From assembly GCA_030145105.1 (NCBI GenBank), contig JAQYWF010000003.1:1-38991 (forward strand): a stretch of 38,991 bases of DNA. The letters are read 5' to 3'. Every line of letters begins with the position of its first letter. Within the stretch, counting starts at the first letter, position 1. This DNA comes from Desulfosarcina sp. GTDB lineage: Bacteria > Desulfobacterota > Desulfobacteria > Desulfobacterales > Desulfosarcinaceae. The notes beneath the pieces were generated by a model, which made no database searches, was not told the origin of the DNA, and saw nothing but the letters and a program-made list of their open reading frames with translations. The position numbers were made by a program, and so were the translations under genes. Positions 1-8,386 of this stretch are shown here, piece after piece.

Positions 1-2
1 AG

Positions 3-605
3 TATTTTGATCTCGATGGACCTGAACGCAATGATTTCTGGTTAGACGGTTCGTACATGCTCAACCCCAAGCTAAAGCTCAAATATGAACTTCATTATTG
101 GGATACCGATGTGACCGGATCCAGTGAAAACGGCTTTGAGACATTCCATCTGAAACCCATCTACTTCCCAACACAGGGAGAATGGGGTCCATGGAAATAC
201 AAACTGGCAATTGGTGTCGAGTGGATTGTGGGATTCGGAAATGAAGATAAAGGCATCGGATCGGGATCGGACCAGATTGCGCCATTGGCAGGTTTAGCAC
301 TTGTGCGAGGCGGCACGGTCCTGGTTCCGCTTGTACAGCACTTTGTTGAATACGACGGTCCGGATGTGAATCAAACCTCCTTTCGACTGATTGCAATTTA
401 GTCGCTCCCGAATAATTTTTGGGGCAAATTAGATGCTAAAGTCCCCGTTGATTGGGAGAACGATACCCTACCCGCGAGCGCTGAGGCTCAAATCGGGAGA
501 ATGTTTACGCCATCTTTTGGTACCTACGTGGACGGTCTTCTCGGCATCGGTGGTGACAAACCCTATGACTGGGGATTTGGCGTAGGGTTGCGCTTTAATT
601 ACTGA
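3..605 (+). pseudogene. Outer-membrane beta-barrel-like protein, 5' end outside window, interrupted by in-frame TAG
   Basis: The reading frame is open from the left edge of the window, so the gene starts upstream. It stops at a TAG at 399-401 and then continues in the same frame for about 67 more codons to a TGA at 603-605. The residues after the TAG read like the natural continuation, with aromatic-rich amphipathic strands and a final strand ending in LRFNY, as in outer-membrane barrels. The simplest reading is a single nonsense mutation, perhaps of a Gln codon, in a barrel protein gene. The family is not one I can name. Amber readthrough is possible but less likely, because other genes in this window are broken by TAA and TGA as well. 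The GntH-like gene starts 62 bases downstream and may share its transcript. Confidence 0.6.
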
Positions 606-667
606 TACCGGCACATGACGAATAACAGCTTAGCCTGACAACCAAATCAACAAAGAGGAGAAGCAGA

Positions 668-1942
668 ATGAAAATAACGAAGAGAGTGCTTATCATTGCA
701 TCTATGGCATTCATGGCCATGATGCTCTATCAATGGGGACACGTAGACGGACGCGAAGGAAAATCGTCCTGGATAATAAGTGAAGCAATCGCCGCTGAGA
801 GTCCGCCAAAAGCATCACCAGTGAAGGCACGTGCGCGTGACTTCTACGCGCCCAATAGCGAGGATCTGGGTCCGGACGAAATGCGTGTGATCGCCTGTGG
901 CACCGGCATGCCCACCGCTCGTCCGAAACAAGCGGCTTCGTGCTGGCTGCTGGAGCTGGGGAACGGTGATAAATTGATATTCGATATTGGGACCGGATCG
1001 GCAGAGCGTATCGCCGCCATGCAGATCCCCTACAATTATCTCGATAAGGTCTTTCTGAGCCACCTGCATACCGACCACTTCGGTGATCTGGATGCGTTGT
1101 TTGTCGGTGGCGCGTTGGCCGGCCGCCAGAAGCCATTACGCGTCTGGGGTCCAAAGGGTGACACACCGGAGAGGGGCACGAAGTACGCGCTGGATCACTT
1201 GTTCAAAGCGCTTACCTGGGACCTTGACGGCCGCGCGGGAATAACCGATCCACGTGGATACCAACCTTTTGAGGTCACCGAGTTTGATTACAATGGTGTA
1301 AATGAGATCATTTATCAGGAGAACGGCGTGACGGTCCGGTCCATTCCGGCCATCCACTCCCTTGATGGTCCGGTGAGTTTCATCGTCGAATGGAACGGTC
1401 TCAAATTTGTTTTCGGAGGTGATACCTATCCGAACAAGTGGTATGCGAAGTATGCGCAGGGTGCAGATCTGGCGATTCATGAATGCTTTGTTGCTGTGCC
1501 GGACTTGATCACCAAGTTTAAATTCACACCCCAAAGCGCTTTAGCGGTTGGCACCCAGATCCACACCGCACCTGAAGCGTTTGGGAAAATTATGTCGATC
1601 GTCAAGCCACGGATGGCCGTAGCCTATCACTTCTTTAAAGACTTCGACACCACAGGACCGATCAACGATCGCATCCGTACTACCTACGACGGTCCGCTAA
1701 GTCTCGCCGAGGACTACATGGTGTGGAACATCTCAAAGGACGATATTCGCGTGCGGATGGCAATTTATGATGAAGACGTCTGGCCACCTCCGGCCACCGA
1801 GAAGCCTCAGTTGCCCGATCCAAGTACCAGAATTCCTTATTCGGACTTTATAGTGGGCGGCAAATACGACGTGAAGGACGTGATTCAACCCACGTATGAC
1901 GAAATCAACAAGAAGTATGGTCTCAGCGAGAAACAAGATTAG
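668..1942 (+). CDS. Secreted MBL-fold metallo-hydrolase (GntH-like)
   Basis: This 424-residue protein has the metallo-beta-lactamase metal-binding signature HLHTDHFGD at residues 132-140 (H132, H134, D136, H137). Further candidate ligands are H230, D252 in GGDTYP, H271 in the IHE motif and H321. An N-terminal hydrophobic segment (about residues 7-25) indicates a signal peptide or membrane anchor, so it probably works in the periplasm. The fold, the spacing and the C-terminal tail resemble the family named after GntH of guanitoxin biosynthesis. That name is a family label, and no other guanitoxin genes are present here. The substrate is unknown. An AGAGGAG ribosome-binding site lies just upstream of the chosen ATG. 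It follows the broken barrel gene on the same strand with a 62-base gap and may be its operon partner. Confidence 0.85.
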   Translation: MKITKRVLIIASMAFMAMMLYQWGHVDGREGKSSWIISEAIAAESPPKASPVKARARDFYAPNSEDLGPDEMRVIACGTGMPTARPKQAASCWLLELGNGDKLIFDIGTGSAERIAAMQIPYNYLDKVFLSHLHTDHFGDLDALFVGGALAGRQKPLRVWGPKGDTPERGTKYALDHLFKALTWDLDGRAGITDPRGYQPFEVTEFDYNGVNEIIYQENGVTVRSIPAIHSLDGPVSFIVEWNGLKFVFGGDTYPNKWYAKYAQGADLAIHECFVAVPDLITKFKFTPQSALAVGTQIHTAPEAFGKIMSIVKPRMAVAYHFFKDFDTTGPINDRIRTTYDGPLSLAEDYMVWNISKDDIRVRMAIYDEDVWPPPATEKPQLPDPSTRIPYSDFIVGGKYDVKDVIQPTYDEINKKYGLSEKQD

Positions 1943-2268
1943 GTTTCCCTCCTGTTGAACGGATAGCGCATAGTGGCAAATAAAGAAATCAAGCAGACGG
2001 GGGTAGCGCTGGTGCGCTATTCTCGCAGCTTGTTATCAGCTGTCGGCCAATGTCCAATAAGCTGCAACTTTGTTAAAATACGGAAATCATGGGCCACCAA
2101 ATTATCAAATGTTTTTTTATTACTAACTCTTATATTGCCTAAGGATATTTGATACATACTAAGTTAATGTTTCTGCATGTATATCAATAGGCGCCCAAAG
2201 AGAGTACCATGTATTTCTTGCCCCCTTAGTTCACTAACAGACCCTTATTTTAATGCCTTAGAAGGTTG
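1943..2268. other. Intergenic region with a weak hairpin
   Basis: No gene is visible here. A small perfect inverted repeat (TAGCGC, loop TGGT, GCGCTA) sits at 2004-2019, about 60 bases after the GntH-like stop. It is followed by only two T residues, so it is a weak terminator candidate at best. The rest, from about 2090, is AT-rich and probably carries the promoter of the following 602-codon gene, but I could not pick convincing -35 and -10 boxes. Confidence 0.3.
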
Positions 2269-4074
2269 ATGCGATTCATGGTTATATTCTGTAGAATGTT
2301 TTTTTGTCTTTTTACAATTCTCGTTTTGCTTCCCTCTGCCAGCCATGCCGACTGGATCAACCTTTCCGGTGCGGAGAATGCCCGCAATATCGCCGAGATC
2401 TATGTCGAGACGGATCGTGTCCGGATTCAACTGGAGGTATTCGTTGATGACCTGATGATTTTCGAGGAACTGATCCCGGAGGGTTTCTTTTCCAAACCGA
2501 TTCCCGGTCGTCCGATCCTGGCAAAACGCCAGCAGATTTTTGCCGAAAGGGTTCTCCAGATTGTCACGGACCAGGGCGAGAAACTTCCTGTCAACTTCGC
2601 CCTGGTCGAACAGCGAATCCGCGTCGAGCGGCCGTCTCCTTTTGCCGGGAAGCTCAGTCCCTTCACCCGGCAAATAATACCCGGTCCGCCCGTGGACAAA
2701 CGGGTCCTTTATGCCGAGCTAATCTATCCCTTTGAAGGCAAGCCAAAGTCGTTGACCTTCATCCCACCACTTGATGAACGTGGTTTGTCGAAAGCACCCA
2801 TCGGCTTCATTTGTTCTCACCAGGCGGTAACGGTGGTCGACTTTCGCATCCTCTCGCAAGGAAGCACCCTCCATCTCGACTGGAACGACCCGTGGTATTC
2901 TGAATTCGATAAGAAACCGTTACGGCGCAAAATAGGTACCGGGATGCGGACCTTCCTCTACATTGAACCGTTTGAGGTGCGCAACGAGATATTGGTGCGG
3001 GTCAAGGACATGATGAACTGGATCGATTTCGACCTGCGCGGCAATGAAACGATTGAAGCAGATGAGTTCAATCGCGTCCGTGAGCAGATCGGGCGGTTTT
3101 TCATGCAACGGGAAAATGTTCTCATCGACGGTCAGCGGCTCAAACCGATCCTCGACCGGACCGCCTTCGTCGAATCGTCACTGCAACGCAGCCGGTTCAT
3201 TGAAACCCCGGAGCCGGTGCCGCTCAATTCGGCCATGGTCGGGGTGATTGTCACCTATCTGACCGACGGCATACCGCAAGAAGTCACCACTACCTGGGAG
3301 CTCTTCTCGGAGCGGATGCAAACGGTGACCGCGCGCATGACCGACCCGGCCGGGCCTTTCCCTTATGACTTAACCCCTGACAATAATGTCCTGAAATGGA
3401 AAAATTACCTGAAGACCTACACCATCCCCACCGTCCAAAAAATCAATGTATCCGACCAGCATCGCGGTGTGCCGCTACCGCTCGGGAGTTTGGTCTGCAT
3501 CGTCTTACTGCTTCCCGTCAGCTGGAGTGTCCTGCGACGTAGGAAGCATGGTGAATCCGTCAAACCGCTATTCGGAATGATCGGTCTGCTGTTGATCGGT
3601 GCACTGGTGTTGTTCCCGGTTTTCCAAGTTCCGGTCGGTGGCAGCGCCCGGGCCAGTCAGTTTTCTACAGAAGACGGCCATGTGGTCCTCGATAGCCTTA
3701 TGAAAAACGTCTACCGTGCTTTCGACTTCCGTGACGAGGAGGACGTTTATGATAAATTGGCCATCTGTGTCAGTGGTGAATTGTTAGCCGAACTCTATCT
3801 GCAGCAGCGTCGCTCACTGGTGGTCGAGCAGGCCGGCGGAGCCCAGGCCAAGGTGAAGGAAGTCGCCATCGAAGAGGTAAAGGTTAGCAAGTCGACTGCA
3901 CAAGACGGCGCCCTTGATCTTCGGGCGCAATGGACGGCTCTTGGGCAGGTTGGCCACTGGGGGCATGTCCATAGTCGCCAGAACCGTTACGATGCAATCG
4001 TCACTATCAAGCCGAGGGATGGAGCGTGGAAAGTCATTGACCTCGAATTGATAGAGGAGAAGCGGCTGTTTTGA
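2269..4074 (+). CDS. Membrane-anchored periplasmic protein of unknown function (about 601 aa)
   Basis: I do not recognise the family. The protein begins with a clear signal peptide (hydrophobic stretch about residues 5-25, then ASHADW). A long extracytoplasmic region follows (about 30-400) with acidic and beta-rich character. Two closely spaced membrane segments lie at about residues 405-425 and 435-460, separated by a short basic loop (LRRRKHGE), and a soluble C-terminal domain of about 130 residues ends in EEKRLF. A segment near residue 255 (DFDLRGNETIEADEF) vaguely recalls an EF-hand but does not fit the canonical loop spacing. GAAGG at 2261-2265 is only 3 bases from the ATG at 2269 and 12 from the ATG at 2278, so either may be used. 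A TTG at 2266 in the same frame is less likely. It stands alone, with non-coding sequence on both sides. Confidence 0.7.
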   Translation: MRFMVIFCRMFFCLFTILVLLPSASHADWINLSGAENARNIAEIYVETDRVRIQLEVFVDDLMIFEELIPEGFFSKPIPGRPILAKRQQIFAERVLQIVTDQGEKLPVNFALVEQRIRVERPSPFAGKLSPFTRQIIPGPPVDKRVLYAELIYPFEGKPKSLTFIPPLDERGLSKAPIGFICSHQAVTVVDFRILSQGSTLHLDWNDPWYSEFDKKPLRRKIGTGMRTFLYIEPFEVRNEILVRVKDMMNWIDFDLRGNETIEADEFNRVREQIGRFFMQRENVLIDGQRLKPILDRTAFVESSLQRSRFIETPEPVPLNSAMVGVIVTYLTDGIPQEVTTTWELFSERMQTVTARMTDPAGPFPYDLTPDNNVLKWKNYLKTYTIPTVQKINVSDQHRGVPLPLGSLVCIVLLLPVSWSVLRRRKHGESVKPLFGMIGLLLIGALVLFPVFQVPVGGSARASQFSTEDGHVVLDSLMKNVYRAFDFRDEEDVYDKLAICVSGELLAELYLQQRRSLVVEQAGGAQAKVKEVAIEEVKVSKSTAQDGALDLRAQWTALGQVGHWGHVHSRQNRYDAIVTIKPRDGAWKVIDLELIEEKRLF

Positions 4075-4261
4075 TTTCTGGAAAACATAGAATGAGATAT
4101 CTAAACCCTATCACTCGGTTTGCGAAAACTGTGGTTGCTGCTATGTAGGAAATAGAAATATATTTCAGAATTTTATGCAAAATCCTACAAGATCTTGTGG
4201 CCCCCTTTTCCCGATAAAATTAACATTTAGGTTTGCGTATCTTTACTTTTCAATCTGATTG

Positions 4262-4290
4262 GGGGTGAAACCGCTAATTGGTTTCACCCC
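4262..4290. terminator. Strong hairpin downstream of the recombinase pseudogene
   Basis: A perfect 11-bp inverted repeat, GGGGTGAAACC and GGTTTCACCCC, is separated by a 7-base loop. It begins 8 bases beyond the recombinase stop on the minus strand. No T-tract follows on either strand, so it is either a weak terminator or a structural site belonging to the old mobile element. The stem is far stronger than expected by chance. Confidence 0.45.
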
Positions 4291-4297
4291 TCTTGCA

Positions 4298-5138
4298 TTA
4301 GCCGTAAATGTTTTCAATCCACCGAATCGCTTCCACATCACTTATGGTCCCCAGATATCGCTGTATCGTCGTTGACAGATTTGCATGGCGCAGGATGACC
4401 TTGCTTACAATTTCGACAGGCACTCCGGAACGCGAGGCGTAGGTGGCGAAATGCCGGCGCAGATCATGAGGCCGGAGTTTGATGCCAACCATTTTGCCAG
4501 GCTTGATCACCATCATCCTGGCTACTTCATAGGAAATCGGGAATATCCGATCACTGGGCGCATTGCACACCTGCAGTGCGTATTCGCGCAATCGATCCGC
4601 CACCTTTTGGGGGATGAACACGAATTCGTATTCTTTGCCGCTTTTGGGTTCACGAAGGACCAGTTTTCGGTCCTGAGGATCTCCTTATCGCAGTTTCATC
4701 ACTTCGCCGATACGCATTCCGCCACGGGCCATCAGTTCGAGGATCAACCGATTGCGGACCTTGGTGGTGCGGAAGATGATTTCGTCGATGGTTTCCTTTT
4801 CGATAATTTCCCATCTCAAAGGCATCCTCTCCCGGTAAAGCTTCCGGATCATGGGTCTATCGCATGTGTTCCTGAGTTCGGGATCGATATTGTTGCGTAC
4901 GAAATTGAAGGAGGAAGAGAGTTGGGAAAAACGGATCCGCTTGGTGTAGGGTTTGTTTCCCTCGGTGAGGCGGTTCAGGAATGTAAGGATTTGTTCCGGG
5001 GTGACCTCGTCGACGGGACCATCACCGAATTCCCGGATATATCGCTCGATGATGGTCCGGTAGGATCGCACCATATTTTTTTTTCGAATGGGTCTTTCGG
5101 CAATCGATCCAGATTTTCGCTACTTTTGATAGTTTCAT
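4298..5138 (-). pseudogene. XerC/XerD-like tyrosine recombinase (integrase), frameshifted and with in-frame stop
   Basis: Three pieces of one site-specific recombinase can be read on the minus strand. It starts at an ATG (5138-5136) behind an excellent AGGAGGT site (5150-5144). The first 20 or so codons (MKLSKVAKIWIDCRKTHS) then run out of frame at a run of nine A residues. The next piece (5074-4685) holds the SAM-like core-binding domain and the first catalytic Arg in GGMRIGEV. It stops at a TAA (4687-4685) inside the catalytic domain. The same frame resumes and carries the HxxR box (PHDLRRHFATYA), LRHANLS and the nucleophile Tyr in TTIQRYLG. All catalytic residues survive across the pieces. 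With one frameshift and one nonsense codon it is most likely inactive. The A-run could in principle allow slippage, but the TAA argues against a functional product. Confidence 0.8.
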
Positions 5139-5143
5139 GGCTG

Positions 5144-5150
5144 ACCTCCT
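5144..5150 (-). promoter_or_regulatory. Ribosome-binding site AGGAGGT of the recombinase relic
   Basis: AGGAGGT on the minus strand lies 5 bases before an ATG at 5138. It identifies the true start of the recombinase gene, upstream of the poly-A frameshift, rather than the internal ATG at 5074. Confidence 0.7.
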
Positions 5151-5368
5151 TGGGTTAAAGGGTTAACGATACGGGTAGCAGCCAAGGTAAGCCTATGATA
5201 TCCAAATGCTAAATTCAATGGCTTCTCTGATGCTTTTGGAGGCTGGCACGTTATGCAAACAATTTTCGTTGCTTGAAAATTACATGTTACATCTAATCCA
5301 ATCATCTATTCACAAAGCGTTAAACCTGATTTAAACAAAAAAATATCTTACCAAGAGTTGGAGGTGCT

Positions 5369-5434
5369 ATGATAAAAAGAATTCTGAGCAAGATATTCGT
5401 CCCAATAACAAATAGGATTTCTATCTTTCCTTGA
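5369..5434 (+). CDS. Possible 21-residue peptide with strong ribosome-binding site
   Basis: ATG at 5369 is preceded by TTGGAGGTGCT, a near-ideal Shine-Dalgarno with good spacing. It opens a 22-codon frame (MIKRILSKIFVPITNRISIF and one more residue) that ends at TGA 5432-5434. The peptide is basic and amphipathic. It could be a genuine small protein, a leader for the secreted protein that follows, or the head of a decayed gene. Only the ribosome-binding site supports it. Confidence 0.3.
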   Translation: MIKRILSKIFVPITNRISIFP

Positions 5435-5494
5435 TAAATGCTTTCGATTCATTATAATTTAATTTGCGAAAAACCAAAAAAAGGAGAATCCCTG

Positions 5495-5881
5495 ATGAAC
5501 ACTATAGTGCGGTTGATGCTTGTTTTCATGCTGATGATTGTAGCCGCTCCGGCCTACTCGGCTGAAGTCGTTCAGATCTATGACTGTGAGATGCTCGACG
5601 GCGCAACTGATGAGGATATAAAAGCAGTTGCCGCGGAGTGGTTCAAGGCCGCAAAGAAAATGAAGGGTGGTGAACGGCTAAAGATCTACGTGCGTCACCC
5701 GATTGTCGGCCAAATGGGTGAAAAAGATTTTACGTTTGTCTTAAGAGCGCCTTCTCTTGAGGAGTGGGGTGTGTTTACGAGTGGTTACGAGGGTTCCGCG
5801 CTGGAGATAATAGACGATAAGCTTGATAAGCTTTGTGATTGTCCTGGCAGCACCTTATGGGAAATAGAGAAGCTGGAATAG
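5495..5881 (+). CDS. Small secreted protein of unknown function (128 aa)
   Basis: The start at 5495 is chosen because AAAGGAG lies at the correct distance and the protein then opens with a textbook signal peptide (MNTIVRLMLVFMLMIVAAPA, cleavage near AYSA). An upstream ATG at 5438 would add 19 residues without such a site. The mature part of about 105 residues has three Cys (YDCEM near the N-terminus, and the pair CDC near the C-terminus) that may form disulfides. It also carries alternating helical and strand-like stretches. I do not recognise the family. It stands alone, between the recombinase relic and the G+C-rich block. Confidence 0.7.
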   Translation: MNTIVRLMLVFMLMIVAAPAYSAEVVQIYDCEMLDGATDEDIKAVAAEWFKAAKKMKGGERLKIYVRHPIVGQMGEKDFTFVLRAPSLEEWGVFTSGYEGSALEIIDDKLDKLCDCPGSTLWEIEKLE

Positions 5882-6014
5882 AGGTCGGCCCCCATCCGCT
5901 CAAGCCTTTTGCGTAGATCCTGAGCCGCCATTTCAGGGCCACTATCTGAACAAGCCTCCCGAACTGAGACACTTGGGACGGCTTGTTCTGCAAACGGCCA
6001 ATATTATTGCGATA

Positions 6015-6107
6015 TCAGGCCGATATTCGGGTAACAAGACGTGCGCAGCTGCCAGTTCCCTTGATCACGTGGGCCTCAAATTGCGCCGGTCCGCCGTAGG
6101 CGTGGAA
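6015..6107 (-). pseudogene. Relic of the 3' end of a second Sfp-type phosphopantetheinyl transferase gene
   Basis: Read on the minus strand, this stretch gives FHAYGGPAQFEAHVIKGTG and then SCARLVTRISA and a TGA stop at 6017-6015. The intact transferase gene at 7658-8386 ends with HGGPTQFDAHVIGDID, SCAALVTRRLA and a TGA. About 17 of 27 residues match, and the DNA matches closely through the stop codon. Upstream of this tail, at higher coordinates, the similarity ends. It is therefore the leftover tail of a paralogous or duplicated gene. Together with the tail of the intact copy it forms a diverged direct repeat around the DUF418 gene. Confidence 0.65.
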
Positions 6108-6332
6108 CTAACCTAATACATGGATCAACAATCGGGGCAGATCAATGTCGAACCTTCGCATCCGCTTCTCCTTAACACACCTTGTTACCGAACCGCTCAT
6201 ACGGTACCTGGGAACGGCCAGGAGAGGACGCTCGAAAGTGCAGCGCCAATCCGATAAAAGTGCACACTACGGCCCAGGATCCCGCTGGCCTGAGCTTCGC
6301 TTGGCAACCCAGCCACCTTCGATCCGCACCGA

Positions 6333-7604
6333 TTGCCACGCGTGTCCTCCTCTCGCAAAAGTTCAGGATTGAATCGAGCGACATATAGACCGGTTGAACC
6401 GGCCTCGCGCATCGTTGAGGTGGACATCGTCCGCGGCTTTGCTCTGTTCGGCGTGCTGATGGTGAACATGTACGGTTTCGGTGCCGATTCGATGGCCTGG
6501 AACTCCCCGACCGACCAGCTCGCGTTCGCGACCATGCGCGTCTTCTTCGAGTCGAAGTCGTGGACGCTGTTCTCCATGCTGTTCGGCTTCGGCTTCGCGG
6601 TACAGCTGCAGCGTGTCCACGAACGGGGCTTCAACATCCTCCCCATCTACCTCCGGCGGTTGGCTGTGCTCTTCGCCCTCGGGGCCGCTCACGCGCTGCT
6701 GTATGACGGTGACATCCTGATGCTTTATGCGGAGCTCGGGCTCGGGCTCCTCGTCGTTCGCCGTCTACCCAAGCGGATGCTCCTTCTCCTGGCCATCGGA
6801 CTCATGCTTGTCTTTCCCCTGGCCCGTTTCGTCTCGGCTTGGGACCAACCCGCCGAATTAGAAGAGATCCAAAGCGTCGGCGAAGCCCGCGCTCAACTCG
6901 AGCGGGCGCAGCGCAACGACGTGTACGCCACCGGGTCGCTTGCCGAGGTCGCGGCCGACAACGCGAGCGCGATCCCCGCGGATCCCCTCGAGGATGTCAC
7001 CTCGCCGGAGTCCGGCCTGGCGGTCTTTGCGATGTTCCTTTTAGGATTCTCCGTCGGCCGATCCGGGGTCCTGCGCGACATCCCCGGCCACACGGTGTCC
7101 ATTGCCCGCGTGCGGGCCTGGGGGCTGGGTTTCGGGTTTGCGGCTATGGCGGCGGAGCGGGTTCTCGTGGCCACCGCTGGGTACGCGGTGTTCCGATCAC
7201 AACAAGCCGGCCCGGGCGTACAGTTCGCCGGCGATTTCCTCTTCGCCTTCGGGATCGCGGCACTCTCCCTCGGCTATGCGGCAACGCTCATCCTTGCCGC
7301 GCAGACTCCCCGCGGGAAGGCCGCCCTCGCGCCCTTGGCCCAGGTCGGCCGCCTGGCCCTGACCGTCTACCTGACCCAGACCCTGATGTTTACCACCTTG
7401 TTCTACGGATACGGCTTCGGCCAGGCCTTTCGACTGGGGCCAGGTGCCGTCACCGCCTGGGCAGTGATGATATTCGCCGTGCAGGTCGCTGCGTGTCAGT
7501 GGTGGTCGAGACGCTTCCGCTTCGGCCCCATGGAGTGGTTGTGGCGCTGCCTGACTTACCTGAAGTGGCAGCCGCTGCGCCTCCGGAGCGATTCGAAGCG
7601 ATAG
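6333..7604 (+). CDS. DUF418 (YeiB-like) polytopic membrane protein
   Basis: The protein contains the characteristic opening of DUF418 proteins (IVEVDIVRGFALFGVLMVNM at about residues 27-46). It also has the FFESKSWTLFSMLFGFGFA region and, near the C-terminus, the LALTVYLTQT and LFYGYGFG segments of the DUF418 domain. About eight to ten hydrophobic segments predict an inner-membrane protein. The role of the family is poorly known. Some members are linked to transport or envelope functions. The frame is open from 6294. TTG at 6333, GTG at 6342 and TTG at 6369 are possible starts and none has a clear ribosome-binding site, so the start is uncertain. The gene is G+C-rich and converges on the transferase gene. 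Confidence 0.8.
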   Translation: MPRVSSSRKSSGLNRATYRPVEPASRIVEVDIVRGFALFGVLMVNMYGFGADSMAWNSPTDQLAFATMRVFFESKSWTLFSMLFGFGFAVQLQRVHERGFNILPIYLRRLAVLFALGAAHALLYDGDILMLYAELGLGLLVVRRLPKRMLLLLAIGLMLVFPLARFVSAWDQPAELEEIQSVGEARAQLERAQRNDVYATGSLAEVAADNASAIPADPLEDVTSPESGLAVFAMFLLGFSVGRSGVLRDIPGHTVSIARVRAWGLGFGFAAMAAERVLVATAGYAVFRSQQAGPGVQFAGDFLFAFGIAALSLGYAATLILAAQTPRGKAALAPLAQVGRLALTVYLTQTLMFTTLFYGYGFGQAFRLGPGAVTAWAVMIFAVQVAACQWWSRRFRFGPMEWLWRCLTYLKWQPLRLRSDSKR

Positions 7605-7657
7605 GGCGTTGCGTCTCAGGATGTGATTCAGGCGGCGGTCCGTAGCCACCCGCGACA

Positions 7658-8386
7658 TCAGGCCAAGCGTCGGGTGACAAGAGCGGCGCAACTGTCAATG
7701 TCCCCGATCACATGGGCGTCAAATTGCGTTGGTCCGCCGTGGTCAAGGGGCGCATGAACGACACGCAGATTTGGGTTCAATTCGAATTCGAAGGCGTTGA
7801 GGCCAAAGGGCAATCCCTCCCCAATGGATTTCAACGCCGCTTCCTTGAGGCACCAGAATTGGAAGAAAGTCCGCAGGCGCTTCAAGCCGTCTACCCTTTC
7901 AACAGCATTCGCCTCGGCTCCCGAAAAATAACGATGAGCGAGTTCTACAGCCTCCAGGTTCCTCGTTTGATCTTCGAGGTCGACGCCGACCCCATGTGTC
8001 GACGACCACGCCCCTAGTATGCCTAAACGGCAGGAGGAAAAACTGAACCAGATATCCGGTAGATCGGAAAGGTAGGGCCGCCCGTTTTCTGTCTCTTCGA
8101 AAACAATCTGCGATAAGGGCTGAGACCATCCGAGCACGGTGGCGCCGCAGAAGCGGCGAAACACACGGCGCTGTTTGAACTGGGCCCTGTCGTATTCACT
8201 TACAAAGCGGTCCGCTCTCTGCAGCTCGGTATCTGACAGAACTGACTCGCAGAGCCTCGACACCTCGAGATCGCCCGAAACCGGCGTATACAGCACGCAG
8301 GCCATATGACGCGCGGATACCGGTGTCAAATCACTCGAGCTGGTGCTGAAAATGTCATTGATACGGTCGCTTTCGTTTCTACTCAT
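7658..8386 (-). CDS. Sfp-type 4'-phosphopantetheinyl transferase
   Basis: It converts apo carrier domains to their active form by moving phosphopantetheine from CoA onto the carrier serine. The 242-residue protein shows the two family signatures: the Mg-binding GVGVDLE (GxDxE) motif and the WCLKEAALKSIGEG (WxxKEA) motif. An upstream half with FKQRRVFRRF is typical of the pseudo-dimeric Sfp class. I place the start at ATG 8386 rather than the upstream ATG at 8458. The former overlaps the stop of the membrane NRPS-like gene by 8 bases, indicating translational coupling. The obvious client is the carrier domain of that neighbour. It may also serve the three NRPS proteins at 23-37 kb, since no other intact transferase is visible. 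Confidence 0.92.
   Translation of the reverse strand: MSRNESDRINDIFSTSSSDLTPVSARHMACVLYTPVSGDLEVSRLCESVLSDTELQRADRFVSEYDRAQFKQRRVFRRFCGATVLGWSQPLSQIVFEETENGRPYLSDLPDIWFSFSSCRLGILGAWSSTHGVGVDLEDQTRNLEAVELAHRYFSGAEANAVERVDGLKRLRTFFQFWCLKEAALKSIGEGLPFGLNAFEFELNPNLRVVHAPLDHGGPTQFDAHVIGDIDSCAALVTRRLA

Noticed and set aside
668-1942. Guanitoxin biosynthesis locus
   Set aside because: Only the GntH-like hydrolase is present. No other guanitoxin enzyme is visible, so the name is only a family label.
4262-4290. Integron attC site beside the recombinase relic
   Set aside because: Only a simple 11-bp stem is present. There are no R and L core sites, no gene cassette array, and the recombinase lacks the integron-specific extra segment.
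7712-8017. Plus-strand frame inside the transferase gene
   Set aside because: It is the shadow of a strongly supported minus-strand gene with both Sfp signatures.
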